A stretch of 10,180 nt of DNA, taken from positions 1 to 10,180 of the forward strand of contig URNU01000029.1 of the NCBI GenBank assembly GCA_900549275.1, read 5' to 3'. This document shows, one piece after another, positions 1 to 5,911 of this stretch. This DNA comes from an uncultured Collinsella sp. Its GTDB lineage: Bacteria > Actinomycetota > Coriobacteriia > Coriobacteriales > Coriobacteriaceae. Positions within the stretch are counted from its first letter, which is position 1; every line of letters begins with the position of its first letter. The notes beneath the pieces were generated by a model. The model did not search any database. It saw nothing but the letters and a program-made list of their open reading frames with translations, and had not been told where the DNA came from. A program made the position numbers and the translations under genes.

Positions 1-777
1 GCCAAGGGCGCCGGTGCCTGGGCACGTGCCAAGATCGATAAGCTCGCCGGCGTGGCCTCCACGTTTGGCGCCAAGGGCCTGGCCTGGATCGCCTTCCGCG
101 AGGACGGCTCCATCAACAGCCCCATCGTCAAGTTCTTCTCGGACGAGGAGATGGCGGCTCTGCGCGAGCGCATGGACGTCGAGCCTGGCGACCTCGTGAT
201 GTTCGCCGCCGGACCGCGCCTGCTCTCTGACGAGATCCTGGGCGGCATGCGTTCCCACATGGCCAACGCACTCGAGATCAAGCGCGAGGGCCACGACTTC
301 CTGTGGGTCGTCAACTTCCCGCTGTTCCATTGGGACGAGGACCGCAAGGCCTATGCTGCCGAGCACCAGCCCTTTACCCTGCCGACCGAGACCGACATCG
401 CCAAGATCGAGGCCGACCCGTTGGCAGCCGGTTCCTGCACCTACGACTTTGTTATGGACGGCTTTGAGGCCGGCGGCGGCGGTATGCGTATCCACAACGC
501 CGAGATGCAGATGTCCATGCTCAAGCTCCTGGGCTTTACCGAGGAGCGCGCCGAGTCGCAGTTCGGCTTCCTCATGGAGGCGCTCAAGTTTGGTGCGCCC
601 CCGATGGGCGGTTTTGCTCTGGGCCTGGACCGCGTGTGCATGCTGCTCACCGGTTCCGACTCCATCCGCGACGTCATGGCGTTCCCCAAGACGGCCAGCG
701 GCTCCGACCTTATGTCGGGTGCTCCGAGTGCCGTTAGCGGCGCCCAGCTCAAGGACGTCAGCCTGCGCCTGATGTAG
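1..777 (+). CDS. aspS: Aspartyl-tRNA synthetase, C-terminal part (5' truncated by window edge)
   Basis: Class II aminoacyl-tRNA synthetase that charges tRNA-Asp with aspartate in the cytoplasm. The frame is open from base 1, so the gene starts outside the window; 258 residues are visible. The first ~80 residues look like the end of the bacterial GAD insertion domain (KGLAWIAF, then a segment ending in LGGMRSHMANAL). The catalytic core follows with FLWVVNFPLFHWDEDRKAY, EAGGGGMRIHN, and class II motif 3 as GGFALGLDRVCMLL with its ATP-binding Arg. The tail IRDVMAFPKTASGSDLMSGAP is characteristic of bacterial-type AspRS. The presence of a GAD domain argues for the bacterial rather than the archaeal type. 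It cannot be told from sequence alone whether it is discriminating or also charges tRNA-Asn. It ends in TAG, 24 bases before a terminator, so it is the last gene of its transcript and converges on the LacI-type gene. Confidence 0.96.
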   Translation, partial: AKGAGAWARAKIDKLAGVASTFGAKGLAWIAFREDGSINSPIVKFFSDEEMAALRERMDVEPGDLVMFAAGPRLLSDEILGGMRSHMANALEIKREGHDFLWVVNFPLFHWDEDRKAYAAEHQPFTLPTETDIAKIEADPLAAGSCTYDFVMDGFEAGGGGMRIHNAEMQMSMLKLLGFTEERAESQFGFLMEALKFGAPPMGGFALGLDRVCMLLTGSDSIRDVMAFPKTASGSDLMSGAPSAVSGAQLKDVSLRLM

Positions 778-801
778 GCGAGCGGCTACATATTGCCTGC
801 A

Positions 802-835
802 ACGAGGGAAGGACGCGTGCCTTCCCTCGTTTTTT
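802..835 (+). terminator. Rho-independent terminator of aspS
   Basis: A perfect 11-bp stem, ACGAGGGAAGG (802-812) with CCTTCCCTCGT (820-830), has a 7-base loop and is followed by a run of six T (830-835). It lies 25 bases after the aspS stop and reads on the plus strand. The minus-strand side lacks a good T tract, so it should not stop the convergent regulator gene efficiently. Confidence 0.93.
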
Positions 836-896
836 ATGCGTCGAGGTTGTGAGGGCATGGGGTGACCGGACGTCGCGGAAAGCCCGGCCCAGTTTC

Positions 897-1913
897 CTAC
901 AGTGAGTCTCTCTGAACGAGCTGCATGTGCATGACGGTGGTGGTGGGCGCGGCGCCGTTGATCATGTCGAGCGCAATGCCTGCGGCCATGCGGCCTTCCT
1001 CGCGAAGCGGCTGACGAATGGTCGTCAACGCGGGGACGCTGCGAGCTGCGACCTCGTGGTCATCGAAGCCCACGACCGAAACGTCTTTGGGTACGCTAAT
1101 TCCCGCTTCGTTGAATGCGGCGATAACGCCGGTCGCGATACGGTCCGATCCGCATAGCACGCCGTCGGCATGTATTTCGCGCGCGAGCAGCCGCCGCGTG
1201 GCTTGGTAGCCGTCTCCGCTGCTCCATCCGGTATAGATGACATTTTCATCCGGAAGGCTTTCGCCCAAAATTGCACGGTAGCCGCGAAGGCGGTCGACGA
1301 CGGCGGGGTTATCCTGAGGCCCCAGCACGGCAACGATGTCCTTGCGTCCGCGATCTTTCATAGCGAGCGCCGCAAAGCGTCCGCCCTCTTCGTCGTCGGA
1401 GTAGACCGTCGAGAACACGTCGCGATAGGGATGGCCCTTGAGCTGGCCGCATAACACAGTGGGCACGCCCAGCTCGCGCAGCACCTCGAGCAGCTCACTG
1501 CCCTTGTAGGGCGAGACGTCGATGACGGCGTCAAACGAGCGGCGCTCAAAGTGCTCACGTGCGCGGTTGCGCTCATGCGAGGAAGATGCCTGCAAGATCA
1601 CGGGCAGGTAAGACGACTCCGAAAGTTCCTCGGTAATACCGCTCAAAAACTCACTGTAGGTGGGGTCGCCGAACAGCTCATTAAGGGGCTCGGTAACCAG
1701 TACGGCGATAATTTCCGTGCGTCCGACGGCGAGCGCCCGGCCGCGTGCGTTGGGTACAAAATTGACTTCCTTGGCAGCCGCGCGGACGCGCTTTTTAGTT
1801 TCCTCGCTAATGCGGGGGGAGTCGTTGAGGGCACGCGATGCCGTGGAACGCGAAACACCGGCAGCTGCAGCAACCTCGGCAAGCGTCGGTGCGGTGCGAA
1901 CTGGTTGGGTCAT
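897..1913 (-). CDS. LacI-family transcriptional repressor, probable regulator of the divergent ebg genes
   Basis: A 338-residue protein of normal LacI-family length. Residues ~10-55 form the N-terminal helix-turn-helix (TLAEVAAAAGVSRSTASRALN) and residues 55-61 (NARGRAL) form the hinge helix, with the conserved Leu that intercalates into a central CG step. A periplasmic-binding-protein-like core follows (GVLCGSDRIATGVIAAFNEAG, then VSVVGFDDHEVAARSVPALTTI). Recognition-helix residues at the LacI Tyr17/Gln18 positions are Arg22/Ser23. The ATG start is supported by AGGAGA in the right place on the minus strand (1918-1923). It diverges from ebgA across a region with three CCGG-centred palindromes of the kind this family binds, so local control of ebgAC is a firm inference. 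It does not look close to E. coli EbgR as I recall it, and E. coli ebgR is co-directional with ebgA, so I give no ebgR symbol. The effector is unknown; a galactoside or its transglycosylation product is plausible. Confidence 0.93.
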   Translation of the reverse strand: MTQPVRTAPTLAEVAAAAGVSRSTASRALNDSPRISEETKKRVRAAAKEVNFVPNARGRALAVGRTEIIAVLVTEPLNELFGDPTYSEFLSGITEELSESSYLPVILQASSSHERNRAREHFERRSFDAVIDVSPYKGSELLEVLRELGVPTVLCGQLKGHPYRDVFSTVYSDDEEGGRFAALAMKDRGRKDIVAVLGPQDNPAVVDRLRGYRAILGESLPDENVIYTGWSSGDGYQATRRLLAREIHADGVLCGSDRIATGVIAAFNEAGISVPKDVSVVGFDDHEVAARSVPALTTIRQPLREEGRMAAGIALDMINGAAPTTTVMHMQLVQRDSL

Positions 1914-1974
1914 GGCGTCTCCTGGAAAATGCGGTCGATGTTGTTACTGATACGGGCTGGTGCGGATACAGCTT

Positions 1975-2003
1975 ACTATAGTGCGCCTGAACAGCGTTCA
2001 TGG
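1975..2003 (-). promoter_or_regulatory. Possible promoter of the LacI-type gene
   Basis: On the minus strand a TATAGT (1975-1980) matches the -10 consensus at five of six positions. It lies about 60 bases upstream of the regulator's ATG. No convincing -35 is present at 16-18 bases (the best is CCATGA), so the call is weak. The nearest operator is about 150 bases away, so if the repressor controls itself it would have to act by looping or through a site I cannot recognise. Confidence 0.25.
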
Positions 2004-2122
2004 TATCCGGTGACCGGTGTCGTTTTGCAATCAAACTGCGACTGAGCACGGCATGTATGGGCGAGACATAGGTAGGCGCGACAGTTGCCTGTGAGCTCAA
2101 GAACGATGCCCTGTGCTGTGTG

Positions 2123-2134
2123 CCTAAGCTTAGG
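2123..2134. repeat. Perfect 12-bp palindrome CCTAAGCTTAGG
   Basis: A perfect palindrome 20 bases upstream of the first CCGG operator. Its sequence differs from the three operators, so it could be the site of a second regulator of the ebg genes. It could also be chance in a 377-base non-coding region. Confidence 0.3.
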
Positions 2135-2154
2135 GTGACATAAATAGCATGGTT

Positions 2155-2170
2155 GTACAACCGGTTGCAC
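2155..2170. promoter_or_regulatory. LacI-type operator O1
   Basis: GTACAACCGGTTGCAC is a 16-bp palindrome with one mismatched pair, centred on CCGG. The left half is GTACAACC and the right half, read on the other strand, is GTGCAACC. Central CG palindromes of this form are typical of LacI-family regulators with a hinge-helix Leu, which the neighbouring repressor has. It lies 45 bases upstream of O2, centre to centre. Confidence 0.8.
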
Positions 2171-2199
2171 CGTTAATCCGGCAAAATCGACCGTTCAGC

Positions 2200-2215
2200 G
2201 GACAACCGGTTGCAC
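2200..2215. promoter_or_regulatory. LacI-type operator O2, overlapping the candidate -35
   Basis: GGACAACCGGTTGCAC is identical to O3 over 16 bases, and the identity extends one further base (A) on the right. It overlaps the TTGCAC that I propose as the -35 of the ebgA promoter, so bound repressor would compete with RNA polymerase. Confidence 0.82.
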
Positions 2216-2239
2216 AGATTTTTGTACCGCCCGTAAGAT
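2210..2239 (+). promoter_or_regulatory. Candidate ebgA promoter
   Basis: TTGCAC (2210-2215) and TAAGAT (2234-2239) are 18 bases apart. Both are imperfect matches to the housekeeping consensus (3 and 4 of 6). The geometry is persuasive: O2 covers the -35 and O3 covers the expected start site near 2246. An alternative, GTGACA (2135-2140) with TACAAC (2156-2161), has short 15-base spacing and would place O1 on its -10. Confidence 0.45.
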
Positions 2240-2241
2240 AA

Positions 2242-2257
2242 GGACAACCGGTTGCAC
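2242..2257. promoter_or_regulatory. LacI-type operator O3, at the expected transcription start
   Basis: GGACAACCGGTTGCAC is a second exact copy of O2. Its centre is 42 bases, about four helical turns, from the O2 centre, so a repressor bound at both would sit on the same face of the DNA. It ends 33 bases before the ebgA ATG and 20 bases before its ribosome site, a classical blocking position. Confidence 0.82.
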
Positions 2258-2290
2258 AAAGAAGCACTACGATGACGAAGGAGCATCACC

Positions 2291-5200
2291 ATGGACGCCA
2301 TTAACGATTGGGAAAACCAAGCGCTCACCCACAGGAACCGCCTGGCACCCCATGCGTACTTTATGGGTTATGAGACCGCCGATCTCGCCGCTACGTACAG
2401 CCGCGAGCTGTCGCGCGGATTTGTCCAGCTGTCCGGCTCGTGGCAGTTCCGCCTTTTTGAGGGCCCCGCGGCCGTCTCCAACAAGGCGCTTTGCACGTAC
2501 GAGCCCGAGTGGGATCACGTGGAGGTTCCGCACCTGTGGCAGGTAGACGGCTATGGCAATCTCGCCTATACCGACGAGGGCTTCCCGTTCCCGGTGGATC
2601 AGCCGTTCGTTCCCTCAGACGACCCCACGGGCGTCTACCAGCGCATCGTCAACCTTCCTGCCGTGCCTGCCGGCGCTCGCGAGATTATTCGCTTCGACGG
2701 TATCGAGAGCTACGGCGAGCTGTATGTCAACGGCAAGTTTATCGGCATGACCAAGGGTTCGCGCCTGTCCGCCGAGTTTGACGTGACCGACGCGCTCGTC
2801 GAGGGCGACAACCTGTTTGCGGTCAAGGTTCTGCAGTACAGCGATGGTAGCTACATCGAGGACCAGGACATGTGGTGGGCATCGGGTATCTTCCGCGATG
2901 TGTACCTTATGCAGCGTCCCGCCGCGCATCTGGTCGACTTTAGGTTCCGCACGCACCGCGAGGGCGATGCCGCTCTGATCACGCTCGATACGGTTGCCGA
3001 GGGCGCAAGCCGCGTTGTGTTTACGCTCAGCGATGGCGAGAACGTGGTGGCTACGGGTGAGTGCGTCGACGGCCATGCCGAGTGCAGCGTGACCGATGCC
3101 CACTTCTGGAATCCCGAGGACCCCTTCCTCTACGATCTTACGTTTGAGGTCTACGACGGCGACAAGGTGAGCGAGTACGTCCCGCATCGCCAGGGTCTTG
3201 CCGAGGTGACGGTCGAGGGCAATCATATCTACCTCAACGGCACTTACTTTAAGATGCATGGCGTCAACCGCCACGATCACGACGATCACAAGGGCCGCGC
3301 CGTGGGCCTCGATCGCATGCGCCGCGACCTGGAGCTCATGAAGCAGCACAACATCAACGCAGTGCGCACCTCTCACTATGCCAATGACCCGCGCTTCTAC
3401 GAGCTGTGTGATGAGTATGGCATCATGCTGGTCGCCGAGACCGATATGGAGAGCCACGGCTTCGAGAATATCGGCAACATCGCCCTGGTTACCGACGACC
3501 CGGCATGGGAGCCGGCCTACGTCGACCGTATTGAGCGCCTGGTGATGCAGGAGCGCAACCACGCGTGCATCATCATGTGGTCGATGGGCAACGAGAGCGG
3601 CTATGGCTGCAACATCCGCGCGATGTACGCCAAGGCTCACGAGCTCGATGGTCGTCCGGTCCACTACGAGGAGGACCGCAACGCCGATACCGTCGACGTT
3701 ATCTCCACCATGTACTCCCGCGTGTCGCAGATGAACGACTTTGGTGAACATCCGTTCCCCAAGCCGCGCATCAACTGCGAGTACGGTCACTCCATGGGCA
3801 ATGGCCCCGGAGGCCTGTCCGAGTACCAGGAGGTCTTCGATCGCTGGGATTGCATCCAGGGCCAGTTCATTTGGGAATGGTGCGACCACGGCTTGGCTGC
3901 TGTGACCGAGGACGGCGTTGCCTACGACATGTATGGCGGCGACAACGGCGACTACCCCAACAACAGCAACTTCTGCATCGACGGCATGGTGTTCCCCTGG
4001 CAGCAGCCGAGCCCGGGCCTCACTGAGTATGGTCAGGTCATCTGCCCGGTTCGCATGGCCTATGACGCCGAGGCGGGCGAGCTGACCGTCACCAACAAGC
4101 GTTGGTTCACCACTCTCGAGGATGTCTGCCTGTCGGCCGAGACCCTGGTGGACGGCGACGTGGTCTGCCGCAAGACGCTCATGCCCGGCGCGGTTGCCCC
4201 CGGCGCGTCCGTCAAGCTTCCGCTGGTGATTCGCGAGGCCGCGGTAGGCGAGACCCTGCTGACCGTGCGCGCCTACACCATGGCCGCTCACGTCTGGTGC
4301 GAGCCGATGTTCCAACTGGGCGCAAGCCAGTTTGCCATCGCAAACCATCCGGCGCCGGCCATCGCGGCTCCCACTCGTCCTGAGCTTACGGTCGAGGAGA
4401 CTGAGCAGGAGATTCGCATTCACTCCCTCAACGGCGAGCTGACCTTCAGCAAGGTAAACGGCACCGTGAGCAAGTGGAAGGCATCCGGCCGTGACGTCAT
4501 GGCCTCTGGTCCCCAGGTTGGTTTTTGGCATCCGCTCGTCGACAACCACGCCCAGGAGTACGACTCCCTGTGGAAGGACAACTTCATTGATGTAATGCAG
4601 ACGTCCACCCGCAAGGTTTCTTGGAAGCAGGACGGCAATGCGGTCGTCGTTACCGTGAGCCAACGTATTGCTCCTCCCGTCCGCGCGTTCGGCATGCGCG
4701 TCGAGCTTGTCTACACCGTGCTTCCGAGCGGTCGCGTCGACCTCAAGGTTTCCGGCGAGCCCTACGGCGATTACTCGGATATCATCCCGCGCATCGGCAT
4801 CTCCTTTGAGGTTCCCGGTTGTGATCGTGCCGTCGAGTGGTATGGCCACGGCCCGGGCGAGAACTATCCGGACTCGCTGCGCGCCAACCCGGTCGGTCAT
4901 TACCGCACTACGGTCGACGACATGTTCACGCCCTACGTTATGCCCCAGGACTGCGCCAACCGCGAGGGTACCCGCTGGGTCGCCCTGCGCTCCAGCCACG
5001 GTGACGGTCTGGTCGTGACGCGTCCGAGCGACGCCGCTTCCAATCCGTTCTCGTTCTCCACATGGCCCTATAGCTGCGAGGCTATCGATAACGCCAAGCA
5101 TGTCTACGATCTTGTCCCGGGCGAAACGGTTACGGTCAACATCAACGACCAGCTGCTCGGCCTTGGCTCGAACTCTTGGGGTTCCGAGGTGCTCGATTCC

Positions 5201-5299
5201 TATCGCACCCGTTTTGAGAGCTTCAGCTTTGAGGTGTCCCTGCGACCGCTGACGTCTGCCGATCTGGCTCAGGCGCTGGCACCCATTAAGGAGGCATAA
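2291..5299 (+). CDS. ebgA: Ebg-type beta-galactosidase, large catalytic subunit (GH2)
   Basis: A 1002-residue glycoside hydrolase family 2 enzyme, expected to hydrolyse beta-galactosides in the cytoplasm (no signal peptide seen). It matches E. coli EbgA, as I recall it, along its length: WENQALTHRNRLAPHAYF near the start, YTDEGFPFPVDQPFVPSDDP, EDQDMWWASGIFRDVYL, and GLGSNSWGSEVLDSYR near the end. The catalytic TIM barrel spans roughly residues 310-620. The acid/base is Glu435 in WSMGNESGYG and the nucleophile is Glu497 in CEYGHSMGNGPGG. Glu387 and His389 in METDMESHGF-like context match the LacZ Mg2+ ligands together with Glu435. The C-terminal ~270 residues form the beta-sandwich of the LacZ small-chain domain. 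Asp95 and Trp963 match EbgA Asp92 and Trp977, residues altered in classic lactase-gaining mutants. The ATG is set by AAGGAG seven bases upstream. ebgC begins three bases after the stop. Confidence 0.95.
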   Translation: MDAINDWENQALTHRNRLAPHAYFMGYETADLAATYSRELSRGFVQLSGSWQFRLFEGPAAVSNKALCTYEPEWDHVEVPHLWQVDGYGNLAYTDEGFPFPVDQPFVPSDDPTGVYQRIVNLPAVPAGAREIIRFDGIESYGELYVNGKFIGMTKGSRLSAEFDVTDALVEGDNLFAVKVLQYSDGSYIEDQDMWWASGIFRDVYLMQRPAAHLVDFRFRTHREGDAALITLDTVAEGASRVVFTLSDGENVVATGECVDGHAECSVTDAHFWNPEDPFLYDLTFEVYDGDKVSEYVPHRQGLAEVTVEGNHIYLNGTYFKMHGVNRHDHDDHKGRAVGLDRMRRDLELMKQHNINAVRTSHYANDPRFYELCDEYGIMLVAETDMESHGFENIGNIALVTDDPAWEPAYVDRIERLVMQERNHACIIMWSMGNESGYGCNIRAMYAKAHELDGRPVHYEEDRNADTVDVISTMYSRVSQMNDFGEHPFPKPRINCEYGHSMGNGPGGLSEYQEVFDRWDCIQGQFIWEWCDHGLAAVTEDGVAYDMYGGDNGDYPNNSNFCIDGMVFPWQQPSPGLTEYGQVICPVRMAYDAEAGELTVTNKRWFTTLEDVCLSAETLVDGDVVCRKTLMPGAVAPGASVKLPLVIREAAVGETLLTVRAYTMAAHVWCEPMFQLGASQFAIANHPAPAIAAPTRPELTVEETEQEIRIHSLNGELTFSKVNGTVSKWKASGRDVMASGPQVGFWHPLVDNHAQEYDSLWKDNFIDVMQTSTRKVSWKQDGNAVVVTVSQRIAPPVRAFGMRVELVYTVLPSGRVDLKVSGEPYGDYSDIIPRIGISFEVPGCDRAVEWYGHGPGENYPDSLRANPVGHYRTTVDDMFTPYVMPQDCANREGTRWVALRSSHGDGLVVTRPSDAASNPFSFSTWPYSCEAIDNAKHVYDLVPGETVTVNINDQLLGLGSNSWGSEVLDSYRTRFESFSFEVSLRPLTSADLAQALAPIKEA

Positions 5300-5302
5300 G
5301 TC

Positions 5303-5758
5303 ATGCATATCTTTAACTCGCGTGCCGATTTCGACGCCCAGATGAAGTCCGTCAAGAAGTGGATGCGTACCGGTCAGGCACTCGACGGCGTTTCTGAACT
5401 GCAGCACGATGTGGCGTACTCTATCGGCGACTCGCTGGTGTATTGGTGGGTGAACGCCCACGAGGCGGCTACTGCCGATCTGGTCGGTCACCGTCGCTAC
5501 CATGCCGTGCTCGCCCCGCTCGACGGCAATCTGACCGTTGAGGTGGCTTCCAAGGCCGATCTTACCTGTACGCGCGCCTACAGCGATATCGATGATCGCG
5601 AGCGCTTTGAGGGTACGGGGGAGACCGTGACGATTCCCGCCGGCGGCGTTGCCGTCGTCGAAATTGACGAGGCCTACCGTGTCGTGGCCGATGCCGCGGA
5701 TCCCCGCGTCGTGGTACTGCACGTGACAGTCGAAGGTTATTCCTTCCCCAACAAGTAG
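5303..5758 (+). CDS. ebgC: Ebg beta-galactosidase small subunit (YhcH/YjgK/YiaL family)
   Basis: A 151-residue cupin-fold protein that, in E. coli, binds EbgA and is needed for its full activity. Similarity to E. coli EbgC as I recall it (about 149 residues) covers the whole length: KKWMRTGQALDGV, then VAYSIGDSLVYW, GHRRYHAVLAPLDG, DRERFEGTGETVTIP, EIDEAYRV, and the C-terminal LHVTVEGYSFPNK. The ribosome site AAGGAGG (5288-5294) is inside the last codons of ebgA and the gap between genes is three bases, so the two are co-transcribed and probably translationally coupled, which suits fixed subunit ratios. Family members outside ebg operons have other sugar-related roles, but directly behind ebgA the small-subunit role is clear. 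Confidence 0.93.
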   Translation: MHIFNSRADFDAQMKSVKKWMRTGQALDGVSELQHDVAYSIGDSLVYWWVNAHEAATADLVGHRRYHAVLAPLDGNLTVEVASKADLTCTRAYSDIDDRERFEGTGETVTIPAGGVAVVEIDEAYRVVADAADPRVVVLHVTVEGYSFPNK

Positions 5759-5762
5759 TATT

Positions 5763-5837
5763 CGTCCGCCTGGACGTTTGCTTCGCGCCGTTAAGGGGGA
5801 TGGCTTTGTTGACTCCCTTTTCCCCATTCCCCTTAGC
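5763..5837 (+). other. Structured leader between ebgC and the permease gene
   Basis: Two hairpins can be drawn. The first is CGTCC (5763-5767) with GGACG (5772-5776) over a four-base loop. The second is a 14-pair stem (5790-5803 with 5824-5837, two G-U pairs) with a 20-base loop, extendable by GCGC (5785-5788) with GCGC (5842-5845) across a bulge. Neither is followed by a T run. The first arm pair can also pair with the terminator-like hairpin that follows, so the structures may be alternatives. No known riboswitch class is recognised. Confidence 0.45.
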
Positions 5838-5844
5838 AGGTGCG

Positions 5845-5879
5845 CCGTCCGTGTTTGCACTTGCAGCTCGGACGGTTTT
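5845..5879 (+). terminator. Terminator-like hairpin before the permease gene
   Basis: CCGTCCG (5845-5851) pairs with CGGACGG (5869-5875), followed by TTTT. The stem is 7 bp with a 17-base loop that contains a further TGCA/TGCA repeat. It is weaker than the other terminators here and the T run is short. It may partly end the ebgAC transcript or attenuate reading into the permease gene, whose ATG is 33 bases further on. Confidence 0.5.
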
Positions 5880-5911
5880 AGATGACATTTAACAGATGAT
5901 TGGGAGGGCTT

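Larger units (their letters stand above)
1914..2290. other. Divergent control region between the LacI-type gene and ebgA
   Basis: 377 bases without a supportable gene. Contents: the regulator's ribosome site and a weak minus-strand -10 (1975-1980), a direct repeat of CCGGT around a central GA (2007-2018), a 12-bp palindrome (2123-2134), three operators (2155-2257), a candidate plus-strand promoter (2210-2239) and the ebgA ribosome site AAGGAG (2278-2283). Short open frames here are shadows. The stretch 2019-2122 shows nothing I can name. Confidence 0.85.

Noticed and set aside
2007..2018. CCGGTGACCGGT as a fourth LacI-type operator
   Set aside because: It is a direct repeat of CCGGT more than a palindrome, and its flanks do not match the GTGCAACC half-site of O1-O3.
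5900..5911. TTG at 5900 as the permease start
   Set aside because: The ribosome site GGGAGGG at 5902-5908 would fall inside the coding sequence; ATG 5912 fits it and gives a normal APC N-terminus.
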